Shown here piece by piece: positions 51,810 to 61,413 of a stretch of 64,000 nucleotides of DNA. The position numbers and the translations under genes were made by a program. The stretch lies in NCBI RefSeq assembly GCF_017539065.1, contig NZ_JAFYHP010000003.1:1-64000 (forward strand), read 5' to 3'. Under the pieces are notes generated by a model. It was not told the DNA's origin, did no database searches, and saw only the letters and a program-made list of their open reading frames with translations. Source of the DNA: Methanobrevibacter sp. (GTDB taxonomy: Archaea; Methanobacteriota; Methanobacteria; Methanobacteriales; Methanobacteriaceae). How positions within the stretch are numbered: position 1 is the stretch's first letter; every line of letters starts with the position of its first letter.

Positions 51810-51820
51810 GAGATAATAAA

Positions 51821-52843
51821 ATGTTTAAAGTAGCAATTATTGGAGCAAGCGGATATACCGGTGGAGAACTTTTAAGAATGCTTTTAAACCATCCGGAAGT
51901 CGAAGTTAGTGATATTACTTCCAGACAGTATGATGGTACACCAGCACATAAAATTCATCCACACATTAGAGATTCAGGACTTGAATTTAAAAACAAAAGC
52001 CCAAGTGAATTAGATGCAGATGTAGTATTTACTGCAACCCCTCACGGAGCATCAATGAAAATTGTGCCGGAAATCTTAGAAACTGGTGCAAAAGTAGTTG
52101 ATTTAAGTGGAGATTACAGATACCGTGATACAGCAGTTTATGAAAAATGGTATGGTATGGAACATACCGATAAGGAAAATAAGGGCGCATTTGGACTTCC
52201 TGAGCTATACAGAGATGAAATTAAAAAGGCAAATTTAGTAGCTAACCCAGGATGCTTCCCAACAGGTGCAATATTGTCATCATACCCATTAGTTAAAAAC
52301 GATTTGGTGGACAGAATAATCATCGATTCAAAAACTGGAGTTAGTGGAGCAGGGGTTAACCCATCAGCAACTACACATTACCCAAATATTGCCGATAATG
52401 TAAATCCATACAAAATATCTTCACACAGACACATGTCTGAAATTCAGCAAGAATTACATGGATTCGACAACGTAAAGGTTTCATTTACACCTCATTTAGT
52501 CCCAGTTATTCGTGGAATTCAAACTACAAGCCATAGCTTTTTAACTGAAGAAAACAAGGACATTACACCAGATGAAATTAGAGCATTATACGAAAAAGAA
52601 TATGGCGCAGAATTCTTTATAAAACTTATGGACGAAGGGGAAATTCCTCATTTAAGTTCCGTGCGTGGATCTAACTTCGTTCACATTGGCGGATTTGAAA
52701 TTGATGATACCGGAAGACTTGTGATGTTATCTGCAATTGATAACCTTGTTAAAGGCGCATCAGGTCAAGCTATACAAAATATGAACATTATCCTTGGAAT
52801 TGATGAAACATTAGGTTTAAGACACTTTGGCCTTCATCCATAG
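51821..52843 (+). CDS. argC: N-acetyl-gamma-glutamyl-phosphate reductase
   Basis: NADPH-dependent reductase of arginine (ornithine) synthesis. The 340 aa chain has the Rossmann [14 protein letters not shown] and the catalytic cysteine in [12 protein letters not shown] (C145), with HSFLTEENK and [13 protein letters not shown] late. AGGAG precedes the ATG. It follows ribL by 11 bases. No LysW or lysine-type neighbour is present, so arginine rather than lysine synthesis is meant. Confidence 0.95.
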   Translation: MFKVAIIGASGYTGGELLRMLLNHPEVEVSDITSRQYDGTPAHKIHPHIRDSGLEFKNKSPSELDADVVFTATPHGASMKIVPEILETGAKVVDLSGDYRYRDTAVYEKWYGMEHTDKENKGAFGLPELYRDEIKKANLVANPGCFPTGAILSSYPLVKNDLVDRIIIDSKTGVSGAGVNPSATTHYPNIADNVNPYKISSHRHMSEIQQELHGFDNVKVSFTPHLVPVIRGIQTTSHSFLTEENKDITPDEIRALYEKEYGAEFFIKLMDEGEIPHLSSVRGSNFVHIGGFEIDDTGRLVMLSAIDNLVKGASGQAIQNMNIILGIDETLGLRHFGLHP

Positions 52844-52864
52844 ATGCAAAAGGGGGAGCAAACT

Positions 52865-53353
52865 ATGAGAAGAGCAATAATATATTATTCGCATGGAGGA
52901 ACAACCGATTTAGTTGCAAAAACATTAGCAAAACATTTAAATGCAGATTTGTTTAGAATTCATGATTTGAAAAATCGTGACGGTTTTAAAAACAGACTAT
53001 TTGCATCAATCAATGCATTTAGAGAAACAAAAACCGATATTGTCCCCGCAAAAGTGGATTTGACACATTACGATACAATCTACTTTGGAACTCCAACATG
53101 GAATGGAAATCCTACTCCTGCAATATTAACTATTATTGACAGATGTGACCTTAGGGCAAAGGATGTAATATTATTTGCTACAATGGATGCTAACCGTGGC
53201 GAGTCAAATATCGAAAGACTTGAAGAGAAAGTTAGATTGCGCGGAGCAAGAGTTATTGAAAGCTTTACTATAACAACTAAAAATAAAAGTCCTGAAAAAT
53301 TAGTTAATGATACTGAAGCAATGATTAAAATTAAAGATTTAAAAATGTATTAG
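52865..53353 (+). CDS. Flavodoxin-family protein
   Basis: A 162 aa FMN-binding flavodoxin fold: MRRAIIYYSHGGTTDLVAKT is the phosphate loop, GTPTWNGNPTPAI the isoalloxazine-binding loop, and LFATMDANRGESN the third. The ATG at 52865 follows GGGGGAG by six bases; a longer frame begins at 52844. An electron carrier in place of ferredoxin, or a small NAD(P)H/F420-type reductase, is possible. It is within the hisA-pyrI cluster. Confidence 0.85.
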   Translation: MRRAIIYYSHGGTTDLVAKTLAKHLNADLFRIHDLKNRDGFKNRLFASINAFRETKTDIVPAKVDLTHYDTIYFGTPTWNGNPTPAILTIIDRCDLRAKDVILFATMDANRGESNIERLEEKVRLRGARVIESFTITTKNKSPEKLVNDTEAMIKIKDLKMY

Positions 53354-53362
53354 GGTGTTAAC

Positions 53363-53833
53363 ATGAAAAAATCTGAGCTAAAAATTAAAGCTATTGAAAA
53401 TGGTACAGTAATTGATCATATAACCGCAAATAAAGCATTGCATATTCTTAAAATTTTAGGCCTCCCGGATTATGAAACCACAAATGTCACAGTGGCTATG
53501 AATGTTTCATCTGGCCAAATTGGAAGGAAGGACATTGTGAAAATTGAAAACAGAGAATTGGATCACGAAGAACTAAACCAAGTTGCTTTAATTGCTCCCA
53601 AAGCGACAATCAACATTATCAGAGATTTTCAACCTGTTAAAAAAGATAAAATCGTTCTTCCTGAAAAGATTACATCAATCATTAAATGTACTAATCAAAA
53701 ATGTATCACAAACTATGAAAATGAACCTATAACACCTATTTTTCATGTGATTAATGAGTATCCTCCAGTAGTTAGGTGCCATTACTGTGAAAAATTAATA
53801 AAAACAGAAGATATCGATAAACAATTCGAATAA
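53363..53833 (+). CDS. pyrI: Aspartate carbamoyltransferase regulatory subunit
   Basis: Zinc-containing allosteric subunit of ATCase (156 aa). The N-terminal nucleotide-binding domain shows [20 protein letters not shown]; the C-terminal zinc domain has CTNQKC (C109, C114) and CHYC (C139, C142). The catalytic subunit gene pyrB is not in the window, so the holoenzyme is coded at two places. GGGTG before the ATG is a fair ribosome site. It is last in the rightward cluster. Confidence 0.95.
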   Translation: MKKSELKIKAIENGTVIDHITANKALHILKILGLPDYETTNVTVAMNVSSGQIGRKDIVKIENRELDHEELNQVALIAPKATINIIRDFQPVKKDKIVLPEKITSIIKCTNQKCITNYENEPITPIFHVINEYPPVVRCHYCEKLIKTEDIDKQFE

Positions 53834-53838
53834 TCTTC

Positions 53839-55044
53839 TTATTTATTTTTCAAATAATCTGCTAATCTTTTAGATAATGCAAGTATTGTTAATATTGGAG
53901 GTTTTCCAGGAGATATTGGCAATACACTTGCATCACAAACAAATAAATTAGAAATTTCAGTTTCTAGATTGCTATCGACTATTTTTCCAATAGGTGCTGT
54001 TCCACCAGGATGTGCTCCTCTATAAACTGTTGAGCCAATAGTTTTTGGGTCGACTCCTGCCTTTTCTAAAATAAAACCTGCTGTAACAGCTCCTTCCGCT
54101 AAGTATCTAATATCCTGAATGGTGTTAGTTTTGTAAACCTCACCATCGTCATCAATATACCCCTTACATTCATCAGGGGTTTTTACCATGATACTTAATA
54201 TATCACTATCTGTTACATTATCGTCAGGAATATTATCACGAATAAATGATGAAAAATGAGGGGACAATACAAAATTTTCACCAATGACTAAACCTGCCAT
54301 TTGTACTTCTGTGTTAAAATTAATATCCTTTATGTATCCTCCGACGCTTACAAATGGGTCAAAGAATATTTCACGGCCTGCGTCAATTCCCGCGGTTCTT
54401 AAAATTAATGCTGAGGATATTGCCCCTGCAGATAAGATTACATGATCTCCAAAAATTTCATTTTCCACATCATTTTTGATGTATTCTACGCCTTTGATTA
54501 CATTATCTTCAACGATTAAACCAGTTACTTCCGCTTCAGTTATTAGTGTAGCTCCTGCTTCAACTGCATCATCTACAAAGTCTTTTCCAGACCATTTTGC
54601 ATCTGCCGGACATCCAAATGCGCATTTTCCACATTGAATGCAGTCCTCTTCCCGGATTGCTTTTGGCATTTTTAAAGTAACCAGTCCAAGTTCTCGGGCG
54701 GCATCTAGAAATGCCTGTGTTCCTTTTCCGATGTGAGAATCATCTAATTCATGAACCCCGACCAAATCATCTACATATTCATAAGCTTCAGTTAAATCTA
54801 TTCCATATTCATGTAATTCACTATCCAGTGCCCTTACCATGTTTGACATGGACACTATTGTTGCTCCACCAATACAAGTTGTTGTTAACAAGTCAACAGA
54901 GCTATTGTACTTATCATAATAGTTAAATGCATCTTTTGATTCTATATATGGTCCTTTTTCAAGAATTGTGACCGGAAAATTATTTTGAGCAAGTTCTCTT
55001 GCAAGAATTGCTCCTCCAGCACCTGTACCTACAATTATAAACAT
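53839..55044 (-). CDS. GMC-like FAD oxidoreductase with ferredoxin motif
   Basis: A 401 aa FAD-dependent oxidoreductase of the glucose-methanol-choline/GDH group (COG2303). FAD is bound by IIVGTGAGGAILARELAQ at the N-terminus; the C-terminal HPGGTAPIGKIVDSN is the catalytic signature region with its His. Inserted at 135-145 is C-x2-C-x2-C-x3-C-P (CIQCGKCAFGCP), as for one 4Fe-4S cluster, so electrons could pass on to ferredoxin. It is convergent with pyrI. The substrate is unknown; geranylgeranyl reductase-like lipid roles are only a guess. Confidence 0.82.
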   Translation of the reverse strand: MFIIVGTGAGGAILARELAQNNFPVTILEKGPYIESKDAFNYYDKYNSSVDLLTTTCIGGATIVSMSNMVRALDSELHEYGIDLTEAYEYVDDLVGVHELDDSHIGKGTQAFLDAARELGLVTLKMPKAIREEDCIQCGKCAFGCPADAKWSGKDFVDDAVEAGATLITEAEVTGLIVEDNVIKGVEYIKNDVENEIFGDHVILSAGAISSALILRTAGIDAGREIFFDPFVSVGGYIKDINFNTEVQMAGLVIGENFVLSPHFSSFIRDNIPDDNVTDSDILSIMVKTPDECKGYIDDDGEVYKTNTIQDIRYLAEGAVTAGFILEKAGVDPKTIGSTVYRGAHPGGTAPIGKIVDSNLETEISNLFVCDASVLPISPGKPPILTILALSKRLADYLKNK

Positions 55045-55154
55045 TCAATCACCAAAAATTATTAACAATTGTTATATTATCCTTTCCATTTAATAAACTT
55101 TTATTTAATATGTAGTCTAAAATTAATATTAAATTAACCTTTTTGAGTGATAAA

Positions 55155-56525
55155 ATGGAAGAATACATAAATTTATTCGAAAATGTTATTGCAAAAACCA
55201 GCCCAAAAGTGGATTACATGGATATAAGATTTGGAATGGGCGAAAATACTTCCATATTAATGAAAGATGGAAATGTAGATGAAATTAACACTGGAATGAG
55301 CTTAGGAGCAAGAATAAGAGTGTTGAATAATGGAGCTTGGGGTTTTGCATATACAACAGACTTATCAAAAATTAATGAAATCACTGAAACTGCTTTAAAA
55401 TTATCTGATTCACTTAAAGGAGATGTCGAATTAAGTAAAAGTGAAATCGTCAAAGACAAAGTGGAAATTGATGTTAAAATACCATTTAATGATGTATCAA
55501 TTGAAGAAAAAAAGAACATAATGAAAGAAGCTAATGATGCAGCATCAATTGATAAAGTTAACAGCACTACAGTAAGTTATGTAGATGGCGAAATTAATGA
55601 GCTATTCATGAATAGTGAAGGTAGTGAAATTCAAGTAAAAACAAGTAGAGTCAGAATGGCATTAAATGCATCAGCAACCGATGGTGAAATTATACAATTT
55701 GGACATGGGAGCCTCGGTGGTGTAAAAGGATTTGAATTAATTGCTGATGAAGATATAGAAGAATTTGGAAGAAAGATTGGTGAAAAAGCGGTTAGGTTAC
55801 TTGATGCTAAACCAGCACCCTCCGGGCAATTCCCCGTAATAGCAGACCCCGAACTAACCGGAGTACTAATTCATGAGGCATTAGGTCATGCCGTTGAAGG
55901 AGATATAATCCTACAAAACGATTCAATTTTAAAAGATAAAATAGGTACTCAAATAGCTTCAGATATTGTAAATATTTTTGATGACGCAAGCTTAAGAGAA
56001 GGTTTTGGATATTATCCATATGATGTTGAAGGAGTCAAAACCAAACCAAACCAATTAGTAAAAGATGGAAAATTAATCTCCCTTTTGAATTCAAGAGAAA
56101 CTTCATCAAAACTTGGAATGGCCTCATCTGGAAATGCAAGATCAATTATTGCAGATCAACCAATTGTCAGAATGAGCAATACATTTTTACAGCCTGGAGA
56201 TTATGAATTTGAAGAATTATTTGAAGATGTTGATAATGGAATATACCTTAAAGGTTCAAGAGGAGGACAAGTTGATACCGGCAAAGGCATTTTCCAATTT
56301 AACGCTGCTGAAGGTTATTTAATTGAAAATGGTGAAATTACAACACCTCTAAGAGACGTATCATTATCAGGAAACATATTAGAAACATTGAAAAATATTG
56401 ATGCTCTTGGTAATGATTTTAAATTGGGTGTTGGATTTTGCGGTAAAGACGGTCAAACCGCCCCAGTAGGAGATGGTGGACCACATACAAGAATTTTAAA
56501 TGCACTTGTTGGAGGAATGGGATAA
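55155..56525 (+). CDS. tldD: TldD-type metalloprotease
   Basis: Zinc protease of the TldD/PmbA family that degrades unfolded peptides (bacterial relatives process microcin B17). The 456 aa chain carries [11 protein letters not shown] (H240-E241-x3-H245) and, late, [10 protein letters not shown] with the conserved cysteine that is the third zinc ligand. GAGTGA precedes the ATG at 55155; an upstream TTG frame is weaker. The usual partner TldE is not in the window. The AMMECR1 gene begins right after its stop. Confidence 0.93.
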   Translation: MEEYINLFENVIAKTSPKVDYMDIRFGMGENTSILMKDGNVDEINTGMSLGARIRVLNNGAWGFAYTTDLSKINEITETALKLSDSLKGDVELSKSEIVKDKVEIDVKIPFNDVSIEEKKNIMKEANDAASIDKVNSTTVSYVDGEINELFMNSEGSEIQVKTSRVRMALNASATDGEIIQFGHGSLGGVKGFELIADEDIEEFGRKIGEKAVRLLDAKPAPSGQFPVIADPELTGVLIHEALGHAVEGDIILQNDSILKDKIGTQIASDIVNIFDDASLREGFGYYPYDVEGVKTKPNQLVKDGKLISLLNSRETSSKLGMASSGNARSIIADQPIVRMSNTFLQPGDYEFEELFEDVDNGIYLKGSRGGQVDTGKGIFQFNAAEGYLIENGEITTPLRDVSLSGNILETLKNIDALGNDFKLGVGFCGKDGQTAPVGDGGPHTRILNALVGGMG

Positions 56526-57083
56526 ATGATAAGTGATAGAGCTGGATATTATTTGGTTGACTTAGCAAGGGAATGCGTAAGATACTTTTTAGAAACAGGA
56601 AAACAAAAAGAAAAACCTGATATGTACCCCCTTGAATTAGATGAGGAATTAGGTGTTTTTGTAACTCTGAATAAAAAAAGTAATTTAAGAGGATGTATTG
56701 GATATGCGGAGCCTATAAAGCCTGCCATTGATGCAACTATGGAAGTAGCATTAGCTGCTGCATTTAACGATCCGAGATTTCCGCAAGTGACCGAAGACGA
56801 ATTTGAAAAACTTGATTTTGAAGTTACTGTTTTAACAAAACCGGAGATAATTGAAGTGGCACACTATCAACAATACTTTGATGAAATAGAAATCGGTCGT
56901 GACGGACTGATAATACAAAAAGGATATGCAAAAGGATTATTGCTCCCTCAAGTTGCAGTTGAAAATGCATTTACTACCGAAGACTTTTTAGACCACACAT
57001 GTATGAAAGCGGGAATTAGTGCCGATAGCTGGATGGATGAATGTTGTGATGTATATAAATTCCAAGGCCAAATTTTTAGATAA
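56526..57083 (+). CDS. AMMECR1 domain protein
   Basis: A 185 aa protein of the TIGR00296/AMMECR1 family, found in archaea and eukaryotes: LRGCIGYAEPIKPA, AAFNDPRFPQV, and GLLLPQVAVEN. It starts directly after the tldD stop (TAA ATG), so translation is coupled. The family is often fused or adjacent to MEMO domain and radical SAM genes; none is near here. Function is not established, and linkage to tldD is a possible clue. Confidence 0.92.
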   Translation: MISDRAGYYLVDLARECVRYFLETGKQKEKPDMYPLELDEELGVFVTLNKKSNLRGCIGYAEPIKPAIDATMEVALAAAFNDPRFPQVTEDEFEKLDFEVTVLTKPEIIEVAHYQQYFDEIEIGRDGLIIQKGYAKGLLLPQVAVENAFTTEDFLDHTCMKAGISADSWMDECCDVYKFQGQIFR

Positions 57084-57339
57084 CCCCAGTATAATATTAA
57101 TAGGATTATAGAAAATAATGATAATAAGTGATTAAAATGATGACACCATAGAAATTATCAGTTGCTTATGAAAAAATTACTTGTCAAATGGGTTCTTTTA
57201 AAAACTTTGTTGATTTAAAATATTGATGAAAATTAGTTTTGAATTTATTGGTTGAAACCCGCATTCATGTCCCGGTCTGATTGGCTTTTTCCTAATTATA
57301 CTTGCAAAGTCATATCATCCAAAAGCCCACATTGCCTGC
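57084..57339. pseudogene. Non-coding stretch with decayed coding look
   Basis: A 256-base gap between AMMECR1 and the end of the FUSC gene. Part of it (57245-57345) is richer in GC than typical intergenic DNA here. On the minus strand it reads as a peptide-like stretch (GRQCGLLDDMTLQV then stop, LGKSQSDRDMNAGFNQ then stop); on the plus strand 57138-57222 reads MMTP-stop-KLSVAYEKITCQMGSFKNF. Both are interrupted. Remnants of lost genes are possible; no homology is recognised. Confidence 0.3.
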
Positions 57340-59115
57340 CTAATTTTGTAATATCAATTCTTTCTCCTTTTTAAACATATCAATTGCAAATCTCATTGAC
57401 AATGCCATTACACTCTCTTTTGAATCCAAATTCTCATTGGCATCAGCATCTTTATCTATTATATCCAATAAATTATTGTTCAATTCATCAGAACATCCAT
57501 TAACGTCAAGATAAGATAAAATAAAATTACATAAATTTGAAATCATGAACTGCAGATTGTATAATTCCCTATTATCATCATTCACTTGAATGTTTTCACG
57601 GACAATACCTTCAGAGACAAATAGAGTTGTTTTGTTCTTGGCATTGCCTCCATGACATTTTTGCCTGACTAGATCAATTGACTTCTCATTGATGCGATAG
57701 CAAATTTCCAAATTGTTTCTTGTTTCTTTTTCAACCGAATAAGGTAAAAACTTAAAGTTGAACAAAGAAACCGCAGCCACCCCAACAATCACCCACAATA
57801 TCTTTAATGTGATGGCATCTGGAGCACTAATATATGATAATGAAGTCATTACAGACATCAGTGTTGTCACTGTATTCCGGATTAACCTATCCTTAATCTT
57901 CCAAACGAAGACAAACAGGCAAATGACAACGACCATAAAAATCACAGCCCCCTTGGATATTGGAATAACAGGCATGACAATCAGTAGAATTGCAAAAATA
58001 AAAATCCCTAAAAATGTTGCCTGAATACGTTTTCGAGCAGTATATGCCACATCATCAATATATGGCACCATCATTGAAACAGTTACAAAAAACAGCCATT
58101 TGGTAAATGGCAAATTGAAAAGCATTGTTAATACTTCCCATAGCAACATTATCACTGCCATTTTAAATGCGAATACGAATTTGACGGAACGGAAACTGAA
58201 CTGCCTTCTATTTAATGGTTTGAATAATTGGGTAATTGTCTTTTTATACGGAATTGTAAACTCATCGCTTAAATCCTTATTCAGTTCATTCACAATGATT
58301 TCCAGATTCAATAAAACATGCTTCATTTCCATTGTCTTAATTTCAATTCCTCCAAAGACTTCCTCGATTTTAATCTCCCTGATTTCAGAGAGGATTTTTT
58401 TAATGTATCTTAATTCATCATCTGATAAATCACTTAGGGAAAGGAGATATCCAACGGACTGGAACGCTTTTATAATATTGAGAACGGATTGCTGTTTTGG
58501 ACTTGGGAAGTATTTATATTCAAAGCGATGAAACAAAGATAAATAAAACCCTTTGGCTGTTTTAAAACTATCCATAGAAACATCCTTGCCCTCCAATTTT
58601 AAATCAATTGATTTGTTCAGCTCTTCAACAAGATTATCCAATGTTTCCTTTGATAGGTTATGGTGTTTATCCCTATTAAGGACTATATTTAAGCCAACGA
58701 TGAATACCGCTCCAAAAGCCAGCGCCATGAGCCTCAAAGGCAAATTTTCAAGCGTCACAGGATTTGCCGACATGATGAAATAACACAAAAGATAAGGCAT
58801 GTAAACATCACTTCTAAAGAGGTGATATGAGGAAAATGTAGTTCCAAAAACAACTAAAAACGTCAAAATGCAACTAACAATAGTTATCGGACTGTTCAGA
58901 TATGAAACAATGCCCATAATCAGCAATAAACCTAAAACCTTAACAAAAGATAAACCCGGCTTATATGATAGGTCATCATTTAGATTCATAAATGAGGCTA
59001 TGATAATCATTATCCCTACTGCAGTATTTTTCCTTCCAAAAAAAATCATATAAAAAAGCATTGCTCCAATCAATGCTGAAAACATGAATATTTTTCGTTT
59101 CAGACCCTTATCCAT
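57340..59115 (-). CDS. FUSC family membrane protein
   Basis: A 591 aa protein with two blocks of about five to six helices (about 10-145 and 325-445), each followed by cytoplasmic helical regions, the layout of fusaric-acid-resistance/YccS-like (FUSC, aromatic acid exporter type) proteins. WEVLTMLFNLPFTKWLFFVTVSM lies in the second block. A 27-base near-palindrome (59190-59216) precedes it. The MFS exporter gene lies upstream in the same direction, so both may serve efflux of aromatic or toxic compounds. Confidence 0.8.
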   Translation of the reverse strand: MDKGLKRKIFMFSALIGAMLFYMIFFGRKNTAVGIMIIIASFMNLNDDLSYKPGLSFVKVLGLLLIMGIVSYLNSPITIVSCILTFLVVFGTTFSSYHLFRSDVYMPYLLCYFIMSANPVTLENLPLRLMALAFGAVFIVGLNIVLNRDKHHNLSKETLDNLVEELNKSIDLKLEGKDVSMDSFKTAKGFYLSLFHRFEYKYFPSPKQQSVLNIIKAFQSVGYLLSLSDLSDDELRYIKKILSEIREIKIEEVFGGIEIKTMEMKHVLLNLEIIVNELNKDLSDEFTIPYKKTITQLFKPLNRRQFSFRSVKFVFAFKMAVIMLLWEVLTMLFNLPFTKWLFFVTVSMMVPYIDDVAYTARKRIQATFLGIFIFAILLIVMPVIPISKGAVIFMVVVICLFVFVWKIKDRLIRNTVTTLMSVMTSLSYISAPDAITLKILWVIVGVAAVSLFNFKFLPYSVEKETRNNLEICYRINEKSIDLVRQKCHGGNAKNKTTLFVSEGIVRENIQVNDDNRELYNLQFMISNLCNFILSYLDVNGCSDELNNNLLDIIDKDADANENLDSKESVMALSMRFAIDMFKKEKELILQN

Positions 59116-59189
59116 CTAACTGCACCACATCCATTCAATAACCCAATACGATTAGGAAAAATCATTATTAAAAATAATTTAAACTGAAA

Positions 59190-59216
59190 AAAAGCAGTGT
59201 ATCATACACTACTTTT
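59190..59216 (-). promoter_or_regulatory. Palindrome upstream of the FUSC gene
   Basis: Thirteen-base arms with one mismatch around a central C (core AGTGTATCATACACT, 59196-59210). On the minus strand it is followed by seven T and then TTTAAATTATTTTTAATAATG, which could be a TATA region for FUSC. It may be a TetR/MarR-type operator or a terminator. Confidence 0.45.
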
Positions 59217-59372
59217 CAATCAACTTTATCATAAAATTTATTGGATGTGGTTATTTAATTTTTTGGAAATGGATATGCTAAATTATTTAAATCCAAAATA
59301 ATCGCCGTTAATATTAATGGCATCTGTAAATTATAATGAGAAAGCATCACCAATTTTAAAAAAAAGAAGAGA

Positions 59373-59391
59373 ATGAGAGATGAACTCTCAT
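59373..59391 (-). terminator. Hairpin terminator of the MFS gene
   Basis: ATGAGAG (59373-59379) and CTCTCAT (59385-59391) with a five-base loop overlap the MFS stop codon. In the minus direction TCTCTTCTTTTTTTT follows. Confidence 0.6.
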
Positions 59392-60935
59392 GGTTTTTTA
59401 AATTTCTTATCGGGTTTTTTAATCTCTTTATCCGTCAGCCGGAATGTCAGAACAAAAATGATTGCCATCAGAGCCGCCGTTACATACATTACGAATTGCA
59501 TGGAATCCTTAATGATGACATTTACAACATTCTGAACAGTGCTGTTTTCTGCATTAACCTCGTTTATACTGCCAATTGACTGGAAGTAATCATAGACGCC
59601 ATGTTCGAATGTCTGGTCACCGGAATGTTCAGGGACATATGTATCGACTGCATCACTGATACCTCCAATAACTCCAAGAATTAAGATTACTCCGATAATT
59701 GCTGTACCCATTGACTGACCTAAGGTCTGACCGGTTGTAACAATACCTGATGCGTTATTTTGACCTTCTTCAGGAATATTGCTTAATGCAATGTCCACGC
59801 CTAAAGCCATTACAAAACCAAGACCTGCGCCTAATATGAACAGTCCCGGCATTAATTCAAGCATTGTTGTATCCATTGTAAACTGCTGGCTTAAAATCAG
59901 ACATCCGATGATTGATATTATACATCCTACTGACATGAGTATCTTGTGATTCAGTTTTGCAGACAATTTTGGAGCTGCCAATGCAAAAAGAAGCAAACCT
60001 AAAGTCATCGGAAGTAAAGTCAAACCTGTATTGAATGCGGATAAAGCCAATACACTTTGCAGATACACAGAAACTGCAAACAATGTTCCGCCCATAGCAA
60101 GATTAACCATTAACCTAAGGATAGTACCGACACGTAGATTTCTGTCCTTTAACAATTCAACATCAAGCAACGGTACGTTGCCTTTTCTTTTTCTTTTGAT
60201 TTCAAACAATGCAAAGACCGCAAGGACAATTAGACCTGCAACCATTGCAGCTATGCTGAAAGTGGTATCATCAGTCAGCATCAAAATACCGATAACAAAC
60301 AGGACAAGACCTACAAACGAAACTATAGCGCCTGTGATATCCAATTCGCTTTTGGATCCGGTCGCTTCGAAATAAGGTATTTTGCCAGATAGTGCTAAAA
60401 CAACTAAAACGATTATAAATTCCACAGCAAATCCTAATCTCCAAGTGAAGTATGTTGTAACAACCCCACCGAAAAGCGGGCCGATAGCGGCTGCAATTGC
60501 AACCAGCGCACTTTCAATTGCCAAGGCCAATGTACGTTTGTCACCATGATAGGTTCCGCTTATTATGGAAACGGCTGTAGGTGTCATTAATGCACCACCA
60601 AGACCTTCCAGTAATGCCCATCCGACAAATAACATTAAAACACTGGAACTTAATGCTGCAGTCAAGGTACCGACACCATAAATCACAGCACCAATTAAAA
60701 ACAGTTTCTTTTTACCAACTATGTCCTGAAGCTTGGTACTTAACAGCATGAATGATGCAGTGATGAGAGTATAAAATGATGAAATAGTTTGAATAGTACT
60801 CACATCAGTATTCAAATCCGCGACAACTGAAGAAATACTAACATTCATGAATGTAGTATCCAAAGCTATGATAAAGGTAGCAAAACAAACAAGGATTAAA
60901 GGAATCCAAGAGTGCTCCTTAATAGTTTCACTCAT
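59388..60935 (-). CDS. MFS drug exporter, DHA2 (14-helix) type
   Basis: Proton-driven exporter of the EmrB/QacA group (515 aa from this start). FATFIIALDTTFMNVSISSV (helix 1, DHA2 motif), DIVGKKKLFLIGAVIYGVGT (motif A region) and LALAIESALVAIAAAIGPLFGG (motif C) are clear; about 14 helices. The ATG at 60935 follows GGAGGAT by nine bases; an ATG at 60953 is in frame but has no ribosome site. A palindrome lies just downstream of its TATA box. Confidence 0.9.
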   Translation of the reverse strand: MSETIKEHSWIPLILVCFATFIIALDTTFMNVSISSVVADLNTDVSTIQTISSFYTLITASFMLLSTKLQDIVGKKKLFLIGAVIYGVGTLTAALSSSVLMLFVGWALLEGLGGALMTPTAVSIISGTYHGDKRTLALAIESALVAIAAAIGPLFGGVVTTYFTWRLGFAVEFIIVLVVLALSGKIPYFEATGSKSELDITGAIVSFVGLVLFVIGILMLTDDTTFSIAAMVAGLIVLAVFALFEIKRKRKGNVPLLDVELLKDRNLRVGTILRLMVNLAMGGTLFAVSVYLQSVLALSAFNTGLTLLPMTLGLLLFALAAPKLSAKLNHKILMSVGCIISIIGCLILSQQFTMDTTMLELMPGLFILGAGLGFVMALGVDIALSNIPEEGQNNASGIVTTGQTLGQSMGTAIIGVILILGVIGGISDAVDTYVPEHSGDQTFEHGVYDYFQSIGSINEVNAENSTVQNVVNVIIKDSMQFVMYVTAALMAIIFVLTFRLTDKEIKKPDKKFKKP

Positions 60936-61413
60936 ATTTGATTTATCCTCCATTAACTATTACAAATTTAATTTTGTAATATATATGATATATAATTTAT
61001 GAAGACATTAAAATCCACTGCCAAATATTCAAAACTAACATTACTGCACTAATATCATCAATTTAAACGTCTAAATGCAGTAAAAGAGAATTACGATAAT
61101 CTCCAGCCCAAAATCAATGACCCAACTTGTGAAATCAAAAAATTAAATGGAAAAATGATGAGATAAAGGAAAAGCAGACCCCTTCTCTTTAAAAATTATA
61201 AAAAAATTATATACTCTTCATGTTTTGTATATTTCTATAGAAATCATTATTTTTTTACAACCCCTCAAGAGTTTATAATTAATCTTTAACCCACTTTTAA
61301 TTTCATGATTTGGAACCTCATCCACAAATTTAATTAATCATCCCAGTCAAAAGAATATTATTGAAAAGTTATTAGAGAAGCAGTATAAGCAACTGATATT
61401 TAGAGTGATATAA
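60936..61413. other. Divergent region between MFS and NOG1 genes
   Basis: The 478 bases hold the MFS promoter and palindrome (60959-60990), an open stretch without start at 61053-61166 that reads like a degraded C-terminus (RLNAVKENYDNLQPKINDPT), a perfect 14-base palindrome ATTTCTATAGAAAT (61231-61244), and AT-rich sequence. No complete gene or RNA is seen. Confidence 0.45.
60959..60980 (-). promoter_or_regulatory. Candidate operator of the MFS gene
   Basis: ATTACAAA (60959-60966) and TTTGTAAT (60973-60980) form an eight-base inverted repeat with six bases between. A TATA-like ATATATT lies just upstream on the minus strand (60980-60990), so the repeat covers the likely start of transcription, a typical repressor position. 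Confidence 0.5.

Noticed and set aside
57245-57290. Short GTTGAAAC-like sequence as a CRISPR repeat
   Set aside because: Occurs once, with no regularly spaced copies and no cas gene nearby.
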